Notes under the pieces: model-generated | Databases searched by the model: none | The model's input: only the letters and a program-made list of their open reading frames with translations | Told to the model about the DNA's origin: nothing | Assembly (NCBI GenBank): GCA_964484395.1 | Contig: CAZAFM010000045.1 | Span: 1-18,624, forward strand | Origin: CAZAFM01 sp964484395 | Lineage (GTDB): Bacteria > Campylobacterota > Campylobacteria > Campylobacterales > CAZAFM01 | DNA: 18,624 nt | Reading direction: 5' to 3' | Shown: piece by piece, positions 1 to 6,208 of the stretch | Layout: each line of letters opens with the position of its first letter | Numbering within the stretch: the first letter of the stretch is position 1 | Translations under genes and position numbers: made by a program

Positions 1-1
1 C

Positions 2-535
2 ACCTTCAGTATTGCCAATGTTAGACAAACCTCTAATGCTGGTTTTATTATATTAGGCAACATTCCACTAGATGAGGATAGTCAGCCTCTTACAAATAGT
101 TACTTTGATCCCCTTCCAGAAGTTTTTAGGGAATCTGCATTTTTAGATAGATTTCACGGTTTTATAAGGGGTTGGGAAATGCCAAGAATAAAGCAAAATA
201 TGATTATGCAAGGCAATACTTTAAATGTGGAGTATTTTAGTGAAATTTTGCATCTCCTCAGGGATGATACAGTATTCTCTACCATTGTTGATGAATTGTT
301 AGATGTTCCTTCAAATTCAGATACAAGGGATGTGAAAGCAGTTAAGAGAATAACTACTGGATACTTAAAATTGCTATTTCCGCATGCTGAAAATATTAGT
401 GATATTGATGTGAATGAATTTAAAACATTTTGCTTTGATGAAGCATGCAGAAAACGTGGAGAGATAAGGAAGCAAATTAATATGCTAGATCGAGAGTTTA
501 AAGAATTTTTGCCAAGAATTACAATAAGAGTTTGA
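2..535 (+). CDS. brxL: BrxL-type Lon-related AAA+ ATPase, C-terminal part (partial at left edge)
   Basis: The reading frame is open from base 2 to the TGA at 533-535, so this is the last ~177 residues of a protein that begins outside the window. Visible blocks are ILGNIPLDED, FLDRFHGFIRGWEMPRI and TRDVKAVKRITTGYLKLLFPH. These match my recollection of the ATPase core and lid of BrxL, the AAA+ protein of BREX phage-defence systems, a hexameric ring ATPase related to Lon. Only about 120 residues follow the GWE motif. That is too short for the C-terminal Lon protease domain of long BrxL proteins, so it resembles the shorter ~450-residue family (TIGR02688 type). The Walker motifs lie outside the window. 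The ATG at 179 sits inside the conserved GWEMPRI block and is not the start. The gene ends 113 bases before hypC. Family assignment is fairly sure; membership of a BREX operon is inferred because the partners are not visible. Confidence 0.75.
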   Translation, partial: TFSIANVRQTSNAGFIILGNIPLDEDSQPLTNSYFDPLPEVFRESAFLDRFHGFIRGWEMPRIKQNMIMQGNTLNVEYFSEILHLLRDDTVFSTIVDELLDVPSNSDTRDVKAVKRITTGYLKLLFPHAENISDIDVNEFKTFCFDEACRKRGEIRKQINMLDREFKEFLPRITIRV

Positions 536-608
536 TATTTTGTATAGTTTTTTATTGACTATTTATGTTTTATTGGTGCAGTGCATCATCAAAAACTCAC
601 TACAGATA

Positions 609-617
609 TGCTATAGT
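609..617 (+). promoter_or_regulatory. Putative extended -10 promoter of the hyp operon
   Basis: An extended -10 (TG, one base, TATAGT) lies 30 bases upstream of the hypC ATG. No good -35 is visible 17 bases further up, which is common in this AT-rich group. It would give a leader of about 24 bases carrying the TAAGGA ribosome site at 635-640. This is inference from sequence only. Confidence 0.4.
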
Positions 618-647
618 TGCAAAAGTTGTGAATCTAAGGAGTTTTTT

Positions 648-914
648 ATGTGTCTAGCCATTCCTTCAAAAGTCGTAGAAATAGATGAGGAAAAAAACAG
701 CGCCAAAGTTGACACTATGGGTGTGATACGCCAAGCTAGTCTAGATATCTGCCCTGATGAGGTAAAGATAGGTGATTTTGTACTACTTCACATAGGTTAT
801 GTGATGAATGTCATAGATGAAAAAGACGCCCTTGAGAGTCTAAAAATCTATGAAGAGATACTCGCCCAGATGGACAAAGAGGAGGCAGAGGCTGCCAAAA
901 GGTGCGCTAGTTAA
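648..914 (+). CDS. hypC: Hydrogenase maturation chaperone HypC
   Basis: An 88-residue protein beginning MCLAIPSKVV, the family's hallmark N-terminus. Cys2 is the residue that binds the iron of the Fe(CN)2CO cofactor under assembly. HypC forms a complex with HypD, carries the Fe unit and delivers it to the precursor of the [NiFe]-hydrogenase large subunit in the cytoplasm. The ATG at 648 is chosen over an upstream in-frame TTG at 540 because Cys2 must follow the initiator Met and because TAAGGA (635-640) lies at proper distance. The length fits the family. Its TAA shares one base with the hypD ATG (TAATG), so the two are translationally coupled. It is the first gene of the hyp operon here. Neither hypB nor hypF is seen. 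Confidence 0.95.
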   Translation: MCLAIPSKVVEIDEEKNSAKVDTMGVIRQASLDICPDEVKIGDFVLLHIGYVMNVIDEKDALESLKIYEEILAQMDKEEAEAAKRCAS

Positions 915-2017
915 TGGAGCTAAAAGAGCTAAATGAAGGCTTTAGAGACCCAAAAGTAATCATTAGCTTCAAAAAAAAGATAGATAAAGCCACAAAAGAG
1001 CTAGGTCTTAAGCCTAGCATTATGGAAGTCTGCGGGGGTCACACCCATGTGATAGCCAAATATCAGCTAAGCACCCTACTAAAAGACTCTATAGACTTTA
1101 TCCACGGACCCGGATGCCCAGTATGTGTGATGCCAAAAGAGAGGATAGACCACGCCTATACACTAGCTATGCAAAAAGATGTGATACTAGTAACTCTAGG
1201 TGATATGATAAAAGTTCCGGGCTCACAAGGAACTCTAGCTGATGCGAGGGCAAAAGGCGCTGATGTTAGGTTTGCATACTCACCACTTGAGTGTCTAAAT
1301 ATAGCAAACAAAAATCAAGATAAGAGGGTTGTTTTTTTTGCCATAGGGTTTGAGACTACAACTCCTATGACTGCTAGCTTGCTAGAGTCTCTTAAAAAAA
1401 GTGAAGTGAATAATCTACTTTTTCATATAAATCATGTAAGGGTACCTGAGGCGATAGAAGCTATTATCTCTACAGATAGTAAAATAGATGGCTTTATAGG
1501 TCCTAGTCATGTGAGCGTTATTACTGGCTCTAAGATATATGATTTTCTTCCCAAAAAGTATAAAAAACCTGTAGCTGTTAGTGGCTTTGAGCCTGTAGAT
1601 GTGCTTGAAGGGCTTTTGATGATTGTAGAGCAGCTAAAAGCAGATAAGCCAAAGGTAGAGATACAGTATAGTAGAAGCGTAAATGAGCACGGAAATTCAA
1701 AAGCATTAGAACTTATGGACAAATACTTTGAACAAAGAGACTTCAAATGGAGAGGTATCGGAGTAATACCAAAAAGTGCTTTGAAGCTAAAGTCTGAGTT
1801 TGCTCATCTTGATGCTGAGGTCATATATGATGATATATTGCCAAAAAAAGAGATAGATGACTTCAAAGATTGTATCTGCGGAGAGATACTAAAAGGGCTT
1901 AAAAAGCCAAATGATTGTAAACTTTTTGCAAAAGCCTGCACTCCCAAAAATCCACTAGGCAGCTGTATGGTCAGCAGTGAGGGAGCTTGTGCTGCGTATT
2001 ATAAATATCTACGATAA
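914..2017 (+). CDS. hypD: Hydrogenase maturation Fe-S protein HypD
   Basis: A 367-residue protein of normal length for HypD, the scaffold on which the Fe(CN)2CO moiety of [NiFe]-hydrogenase is built with HypC and HypE. The conserved cysteines are visible: Cys40 in MEVCGGHTH, then Cys68 and Cys71 in GPGCPVC, followed by VMPKERID. The C-terminal cysteines that hold the [4Fe-4S] cluster are in the blocks DCICGEIL and KACTPKNPLGSCMVSSEGAC. The GFETTTP motif is also present. The start overlaps the hypC stop by one base. The stop lies inside TAAGGA, which also serves as the ribosome site of the next gene. Nothing appears broken. Confidence 0.96.
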   Translation: MELKELNEGFRDPKVIISFKKKIDKATKELGLKPSIMEVCGGHTHVIAKYQLSTLLKDSIDFIHGPGCPVCVMPKERIDHAYTLAMQKDVILVTLGDMIKVPGSQGTLADARAKGADVRFAYSPLECLNIANKNQDKRVVFFAIGFETTTPMTASLLESLKKSEVNNLLFHINHVRVPEAIEAIISTDSKIDGFIGPSHVSVITGSKIYDFLPKKYKKPVAVSGFEPVDVLEGLLMIVEQLKADKPKVEIQYSRSVNEHGNSKALELMDKYFEQRDFKWRGIGVIPKSALKLKSEFAHLDAEVIYDDILPKKEIDDFKDCICGEILKGLKKPNDCKLFAKACTPKNPLGSCMVSSEGACAAYYKYLR

Positions 2018-2026
2018 GGACAACTT

Positions 2027-2740
2027 ATGCAAAATATAGTTGCAAAACTGATTTTAGCTATTGGTATAGTGGCTGGGGCTTGGATACTAGGTGACTTCTA
2101 CTACAAATCAAAAGAGATAAAAAACCCAACTGTAAAAGCTACAGGTGTTGCAAAAAAAGACTTTGAAAGTGATATAGTAAAGTGGAAAGTGAGTTTTGGT
2201 GAGCAAGTTCCTTTAAATGAGCTTGAGAGAGGGCTAAAAAGTGTTCAGCAACAAATTGAGAGATTTAGTGATTTTTTGGTAAAAAATGGGATTAAGAGTG
2301 AGGATATTACGATTATTCCCCCAACAAACTATAAAAACTACAATAGAGATGGACAACCAAGCTCTTATAATGTCTCTCAAGAGATGTTTGTAATTTCAAA
2401 AAACATAAAAATGATAGAGGAGTTAGCACTTAAGCCTTCAAAACTAGAGAGCTTGAATCTCAATATGAACCTTAATAATCTTGAGTTTTTCTACTCAAAA
2501 CTAGATGATTTGAAGCTTGAGCTTCTCTCACTAGCTGCTGAAAATGCGAAAAAAAGAGCAGTAGAGATTACAAAAGGAAATAGCTACAAAGTAGGAGATA
2601 TGATAAATGCTAGAAGTGGGATTTTTCAAATCACAGAGCCATATAGTACGGATGTAAGTCAGTATGGTGTCTATAACACTCAGAGTAGTAAAAAAGAGAT
2701 AAGAGTCACGGTCCATGCAACCTTTGAGCTGAAAAAATGA
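2027..2740 (+). CDS. SIMPL (DUF541/YggE-like) domain protein, membrane-anchored
   Basis: A 237-residue protein. Residues ~5-25 (KLILAIGIVAGAWILGDFYY) form one N-terminal membrane segment or uncleaved signal anchor, so the rest should lie in the periplasm. The remainder fits a SIMPL/DUF541 domain: VKATGVAKKDFESDIVKWKVSF at the front, the pattern VSQEMFVISKNIKMIEELA in the middle, then AENAKKRAVEITKGNSYKVGDM and a C-terminal KEIRVTVHATFELKK strand. The molecular role of this family is poorly known; YggE has been linked to oxidative stress. It has a good ribosome site (TAAGGA 2015-2020) overlapping the hypD stop. Its place between hypD and hypE is unusual for a hyp operon and may be an insertion. 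It has no obvious hydrogenase role. Confidence 0.8.
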   Translation: MQNIVAKLILAIGIVAGAWILGDFYYKSKEIKNPTVKATGVAKKDFESDIVKWKVSFGEQVPLNELERGLKSVQQQIERFSDFLVKNGIKSEDITIIPPTNYKNYNRDGQPSSYNVSQEMFVISKNIKMIEELALKPSKLESLNLNMNLNNLEFFYSKLDDLKLELLSLAAENAKKRAVEITKGNSYKVGDMINARSGIFQITEPYSTDVSQYGVYNTQSSKKEIRVTVHATFELKK

Positions 2741-2793
2741 AACGCTCAGTTCAGAAAACACAAACAAATATAAAAATCTTGAGAGTTTCATTA

Positions 2794-2867
2794 GAGCGAC
2801 AAGGTCGCGAGGGCACTCTGCCGAAGAGCTCCTTTACAACTTGTTGGAAAGGAGATTTATAGGTGAA
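2794..2867 (+). repeat. Structured repeat, copy A, forming the leader and start of hypE
   Basis: This 74-base stretch aligns with 13593-13665 at about 61 of 74 positions (counted by eye); the last 25 bases are identical. Possible folds: hairpin I pairs 2796-2800 with 2804-2808 (GCGAC/GTCGC); hairpin II pairs 2816-2819 with 2825-2828 (CTCT/AGAG, five-base loop); hairpin III pairs CTCCTTT (2829-2835) with AAAGGAG (2848-2854), with an inner CAAC/GTTG. The Shine-Dalgarno GGAG is inside hairpin III. Identity stops two bases after the GTG start codon, so the shared part is the leader, the ribosome site and the start. A TATAAA at 2769-2774 could be a -10 just ahead. The nature of the element (riboswitch-like leader or small mobile repeat) is unknown. 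Confidence 0.75.
2829..2854 (+). promoter_or_regulatory. Hairpin that sequesters the hypE ribosome binding site
   Basis: CTCCTTT and AAAGGAG are exact complements of seven bases, enclosing an inner CAAC-TT-GTTG. The paired 3' arm is the Shine-Dalgarno sequence, eight bases from the GTG at 2863. In RNA this stem would hide the ribosome site, so hypE translation should depend on something opening it: a ligand, a protein, temperature, or ribosomes moving in from upstream. The pairing is seen directly; control is inferred. Confidence 0.6.
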
Positions 2868-3864
2868 CGAATTTTTAACACTTAGTCACGGAAGTGGAGG
2901 GGAGGAGAGTAGTGAGCTTATAAGTGGGCTGATTTATAGCTATTTTAAAAATGATATTTTGCTAAAAAGCGAAGATGCTGCTGTTTTTGATAGTCGTGGC
3001 AAGCTAGCTTTTACTACTGATTCATATACTGTTTCACCTCTTTTTTTTAGTGGTGGGGATATTGGGAAGCTTGCTATTTGTGGAACCTGCAATGACTTAG
3101 CTATGATGGGTGCTAGACCTATGTATCTTAGTTGCTCTTTTTTGATAGAGGAGGGGTTTAGTATAGATGAGTTCAAAAAAATCCTACAATCAATGAAGAG
3201 TGAACTAGAGATAAACGGTGCTAAAATAGTATGCGGTGATACAAAAATAGTCCCTAAAGGCTCACTAGATAAAATATATATAAATACTACAGGAGTGGGT
3301 GAAGTACTATATGATGGTATATCACAGTCATCTTTAGCTCTAGGGGATGTGATTATAGCAAGTGGATATATTGGTGATCATGGGGCAACTATATTCGCTT
3401 CTCGCGAAGGTATAGGTATAAGTGGTGAGCTTAAGAGTGACTGTGCATCCCTCTATCCAAGTATAAAAAAGCTAATAGATGCAGGAGTTAAAATAAAAGC
3501 CCTAAGAGATGCAACAAGAGGAGGGGTCGCTGCAGTACTAAATGAGTGGGCAAAAGCCTCTAGTGCTTGTATAGAAGTAGATGAAGCAAGCTTGATGATA
3601 AAAGACAGCACAAAAGGTCTATGTGAGATACTGGGCTTTGAAGCTTATAATCTAGCTAATGAAGGTATGTTTTTACTCTGTGTAGATCATGAAGAGGGTA
3701 GTAGAGCATTAGAGGTTCTAAAAAAAGATGAACTCTGCAAAAATGCCTCTCTTATTGGTGAAGTCATAGAGAGTGACAAAGTAAGAGTAGAACTAAAGAG
3801 TAGCTATGGAACAAAAAGACTACTTGACTACCCAAGTGGTGAGCTTCTGCCTAGGATTTGCTAA
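2863..3864 (+). CDS. hypE: Hydrogenase maturation protein HypE (carbamoyl dehydratase)
   Basis: A 333-residue protein of the PurM-like ATP-binding superfamily. HypE takes a carbamoyl group from HypF on its C-terminal cysteine and dehydrates it with ATP to a thiocyanate, the source of the cyanide ligands of [NiFe]-hydrogenase. Visible: LSHGSGGEESSELI at the N-terminus, DAAVFDSRGKLAFTTDSYTVSP, GGDIGKLAICGTCNDLAMMGARP, RDATRGGVAAVLNEWA, and the C-terminal PSGELLPRIC with the essential last Cys333. The start is GTG at 2863, the only sensible one before the LSHGSGG block, preceded by AAAGGAG at 2848-2854. A 122-base gap separates it from the preceding gene, unlike the other junctions of this operon, and holds the structured repeat. 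The TAA overlaps the hypA ATG. Confidence 0.96.
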   Translation: MNEFLTLSHGSGGEESSELISGLIYSYFKNDILLKSEDAAVFDSRGKLAFTTDSYTVSPLFFSGGDIGKLAICGTCNDLAMMGARPMYLSCSFLIEEGFSIDEFKKILQSMKSELEINGAKIVCGDTKIVPKGSLDKIYINTTGVGEVLYDGISQSSLALGDVIIASGYIGDHGATIFASREGIGISGELKSDCASLYPSIKKLIDAGVKIKALRDATRGGVAAVLNEWAKASSACIEVDEASLMIKDSTKGLCEILGFEAYNLANEGMFLLCVDHEEGSRALEVLKKDELCKNASLIGEVIESDKVRVELKSSYGTKRLLDYPSGELLPRIC

Positions 3865-4205
3865 TGCATGAGTACTCTATTGTAAACGCATTAATAGACC
3901 TATGTGAAGAGCATGTTGAGAAAAACAAGGCTTCAAAGGTTATCTCCTTAAAAGTTGCCATTGGATCACTAAGTGGTGTTGAAGCGGATTTGCTTCTCTC
4001 TTCGTATGATACTTTTAAGGAAGGAACGGTGTGTGAAGATGCTATTATGGATGTGCAGAGGATAGAGCCAGAAGCTATCTGTCTTACTTGTGAAGAGGAG
4101 TTTGGGGTAGATGAGTATAACTTTTTGTGTCCAAAGTGTGGAAGTGGGCAGACAAAGCTAACAAAAGGCAAAGAGATGCATCTTATGAGTTTGGAGCTTG
4201 AGTAG
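3864..4205 (+). CDS. hypA: Hydrogenase nickel-insertion protein HypA
   Basis: A 113-residue protein starting MHEYSIVNAL, diagnostic of HypA. His2 is the nickel ligand, and the zinc site is formed by two CxxC pairs at Cys73/Cys76 (CLTC) and Cys89/Cys92 (CPKC). HypA works with the GTPase HypB to insert Ni into the hydrogenase large subunit; in some Campylobacterota such as Helicobacter it also serves urease. The ATG at 3864 is chosen over an in-frame TTG two codons earlier because His2 must be second; it overlaps the hypE stop (TAATG). No hypB is seen in the window. The stop is directly followed by the lpxB ATG. Confidence 0.95.
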   Translation: MHEYSIVNALIDLCEEHVEKNKASKVISLKVAIGSLSGVEADLLLSSYDTFKEGTVCEDAIMDVQRIEPEAICLTCEEEFGVDEYNFLCPKCGSGQTKLTKGKEMHLMSLELE

Positions 4206-5234
4206 ATGAAGAAGGTTTTAGTTTCATCTCTTGAGTATTCATCTAATAGCTACCTTGATGAGCTTTTTTTGGGTATGAATGATATGGAGCTTTTTGGGAT
4301 ATTTGACTTTGGTGGGAGAAGGGGTGAGTACTCTTTGAAGGATTTTTCTATTATGGGGTTTGCTGATGTTTTTAGAAAGCTACCACTTATAAAAAAAGCG
4401 CAAAACTATATGCTTGATATAGCTAGTGAGTGCGATGTAGTCCTTCTTAGTGACTCATCATCTTTTAACCTCCCACTAGCCAAAAAGCTAAAAAAACACT
4501 ATCCAAATAAGCCCATCTACTACTTCATACTTCCTCAAGTGTGGGCGTGGAAGAGCTGGAGGGCAAAGCAGCTTGAAAAATACTGCGATAAGCTACTTGG
4601 TATTATACCATTTGAGCAGAAGATGTATGCCACAAAGTATGAGTTCGTAGGTCATCCTCTGCTAGATAGAATAGAGAGACCGAATCAAAAAGCAAATGGA
4701 GATAAAATAGCCTTTATGCCCGGAAGTAGGGTCAGTGAGATAAGATCACTTATGCCACTTTTTAAAGAAGTAAGCCAAAAGCTTGGCAAAACATCCACCC
4801 TTATAATCCCTCCTTTTTTAAAAGATAGAGTAGATGAGATATATGGTGATGTGAGTGGCTTTGAGCTATACACAGATGTAAATGAAGGACTAGTAGGGTG
4901 TGAGTTTGCCTATGTGTGTAGCGGGACTGCTACACTTGAGGTTAGCCTAAAGGGTATTCCGCTTGTGCTTGCCTACAAAGCAAAGATGCTTGATTATCTG
5001 ATAGTGAAGTCACTTGTAAATGTGGATTTTGCTGGACTTGCAAATATATTTGGTCAAAATGGTGGTTTTGGGCAGGTGCATGAAGAGCTACTTCAAGGTG
5101 ATGTGAGAGTTGATAAGCTTCTTAGTGCATATAAGAAGTGTGATAGAGATGAGTTTTATAAAAAAAGCTCTGAGCTTTGGAGCTATCTAGGACATGGAAG
5201 TCAAAAAAGAGTAAAAGAGATACTAAGGTCATGA
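4206..5234 (+). CDS. lpxB: Lipid-A-disaccharide synthase LpxB
   Basis: A 342-residue GT19 glycosyltransferase that joins UDP-2,3-diacylglucosamine to lipid X to form the lipid A disaccharide precursor at the inner face of the cytoplasmic membrane. Seen in order: DVVLLSDSSSFNLPLAKKLK, LPQVWAWKSWRAKQLEKYCD, LLGIIPFEQKMY, FVGHPLLDRI, PGSRVSEIRSLMPLF, and SGTATLEVSLKGIPLVLAYKA near the donor site. It is somewhat shorter than the 382 residues of E. coli, as I recall for this group. The ATG follows the hypA stop with no gap, so lpxB is probably co-transcribed with the hyp genes. Its TGA overlaps the ybeY ATG (ATGA). Confidence 0.93.
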   Translation: MKKVLVSSLEYSSNSYLDELFLGMNDMELFGIFDFGGRRGEYSLKDFSIMGFADVFRKLPLIKKAQNYMLDIASECDVVLLSDSSSFNLPLAKKLKKHYPNKPIYYFILPQVWAWKSWRAKQLEKYCDKLLGIIPFEQKMYATKYEFVGHPLLDRIERPNQKANGDKIAFMPGSRVSEIRSLMPLFKEVSQKLGKTSTLIIPPFLKDRVDEIYGDVSGFELYTDVNEGLVGCEFAYVCSGTATLEVSLKGIPLVLAYKAKMLDYLIVKSLVNVDFAGLANIFGQNGGFGQVHEELLQGDVRVDKLLSAYKKCDRDEFYKKSSELWSYLGHGSQKRVKEILRS

Positions 5235-5650
5235 ATATAGAGATAGATAACCAAACCTCACTAGATATAGATGTAGCTAGAATAGAGGAGTTTATGGAGA
5301 GTCTTGAGGTTAGTGGGGTGGAGGTTGTTTTTGTAGATGATGAAGAGATACAAGCACTAAATGCAACTCACAGAGGCAAAGATAAGCCTACGGATGTGCT
5401 AAGCTTCCCACTTCAAGGAGTAGGTGGATTTGATATACTAGGCTCAGTTGTTATAAACATAGATGAGGTTATAAGAGTTAGTAAGCATCTAGGTCATAGT
5501 GAGCTTGAAGAGATAAAGATACTTCTTATTCATGGCGTGCTTCATCTGCAAGGATATAATCATGAGTGTGATGATGGAGAGATGAGAGAAAAAGAGATAG
5601 AGCTAGCAAAGAGGTTTTTGCTTCCTTTGCCACTTTCAGATAGGGGTTAG
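5231..5650 (+). CDS. ybeY: Endoribonuclease / rRNA maturation factor YbeY
   Basis: A 139-residue UPF0054 protein. The metal-binding signature HGVLHLQGYNH is present with His101, His105 and His111, followed by ECDDGEM. The LNATHRGKDKPTDVLSFP block typical of the family is at residues ~43-60. YbeY is a zinc-dependent RNase needed for 16S rRNA 3'-end maturation and ribosome quality control. The start is ATG 5231, overlapping the lpxB stop by four bases (ATGA). A longer in-frame version from TTG 5177 would run deep into lpxB and adds residues that do not fit the family. Confidence 0.94.
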   Translation: MNIEIDNQTSLDIDVARIEEFMESLEVSGVEVVFVDDEEIQALNATHRGKDKPTDVLSFPLQGVGGFDILGSVVINIDEVIRVSKHLGHSELEEIKILLIHGVLHLQGYNHECDDGEMREKEIELAKRFLLPLPLSDRG

Positions 5651-5652
5651 TT

Positions 5653-6036
5653 ATGAGTGTTGAGATTATTGCGATTTTTTATCTTTGTACAGAGCTTTTT
5701 GAAGCGTACAATCAAAAAGGAAACTCACTAAAAGAGATATTAATATACAACTCCTATGTGTTTAATAATGCTCCTTTAATGTATGTTGTTTTTCACACAT
5801 CCTACTTTTTTCTACTAGTACTATATCTGAAGTATCAATCTCCTATGCTTTTTATCGCTCTGCTCTTAAAGAGTATTGACCTTGGGTATAAGCTTTTTTT
5901 GGTTACAAAAATACAAAATGAGGGTGAAGACTATCTTGAGAGTAGGCTAAAAGGAAGTGATATAAGAATTAATCCATTTTTCAAGTACATCTCTCCGGTT
6001 ATGTATTTTATGCTTGTTTTTATAGCTCTTTGGTGA
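5653..6036 (+). CDS. Unknown four-helix membrane protein
   Basis: A 127-residue protein I do not recognise. Four hydrophobic stretches suggest membrane helices at about residues 2-19, 40-60, 64-86 and 108-126. A polar loop (KIQNEGEDYLESRLKGSDIRINP) separates the last two. There is no signal peptide and there are no cysteine motifs. The ATG lies two bases after the ybeY stop, so it is probably the last gene of the hyp-lpxB-ybeY transcript. Base composition and codon use look like the neighbours. It may be a lineage-specific inner-membrane protein; no function can be assigned. Confidence 0.75.
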   Translation: MSVEIIAIFYLCTELFEAYNQKGNSLKEILIYNSYVFNNAPLMYVVFHTSYFFLLVLYLKYQSPMLFIALLLKSIDLGYKLFLVTKIQNEGEDYLESRLKGSDIRINPFFKYISPVMYFMLVFIALW

Positions 6037-6040
6037 ATTG

Positions 6041-6145
6041 ATGAGATTTATCTTGACAATGGGGGCTGTTTTTATTACAATTACGCTACTTAAATCAAAC
6101 CTCCAAACTCAAATGGAACCTTTCGTAAATAAGTGCTTCGTATAA
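6041..6145 (+). CDS. Possible 34-residue small membrane peptide
   Basis: An ATG at 6041, four bases after the preceding stop and behind GGTGA (6032-6036), opens 34 codons ending at TAA 6143-6145. It begins MRFILTMGAVFITITLLK, which could form one short membrane helix, followed by a polar tail ending NKCFV. It would be coupled to the upstream membrane protein gene. Against it, a strong promoter-like sequence lies inside it, and so short an AT-rich frame can arise by chance. Kept as a low-confidence candidate. Confidence 0.25.
   Translation: MRFILTMGAVFITITLLKSNLQTQMEPFVNKCFV
6053..6081 (+). promoter_or_regulatory. Sigma70-type promoter upstream of rho
   Basis: TTGACA at 6053-6058 and TACAAT at 6076-6081, separated by exactly 17 bases, form the best consensus promoter in the window. 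Transcription from it would start near 6088 and give rho a leader of about 120 bases. A second -10-like TATAAT lies at 6141-6146 and could give a shorter leader. The rest of the 172-base gap shows nothing else except the possible 34-codon frame. Confidence 0.65.
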
Positions 6146-6146
6146 T
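6141..6146 (+). promoter_or_regulatory. Second -10-like box before rho
   Basis: A perfect TATAAT, 63 bases before the rho ATG. The -35 region shows no clear match to TTGACA, so this is weaker than the promoter at 6053-6081. The two could act as tandem promoters. Confidence 0.35.
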
Positions 6147-6208
6147 GATAAAAGCTAGCCTACTTATGTAGTTTTTATCTGCACAAATAATAGTTAAGAG
6201 AAGGAATA

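Noticed and set aside
540..647. Longer in-frame version of HypC starting at TTG 540
   Set aside because: The added residues are not HypC-like, and Cys2 after the initiator Met is essential; ATG 648 has its own ribosome site.
2829..2854. Integron attC-like recombination site in the repeat
   Set aside because: AAC/GTT arms are present, but the RYYYAAC and GTTRRRY cores do not match and no integrase gene is seen.
5177..5230. Longer YbeY starting at TTG 5177
   Set aside because: It would lie wholly inside lpxB and adds basic residues not seen in the family; ATG 5231 overlaps the lpxB stop in the usual ATGA manner.
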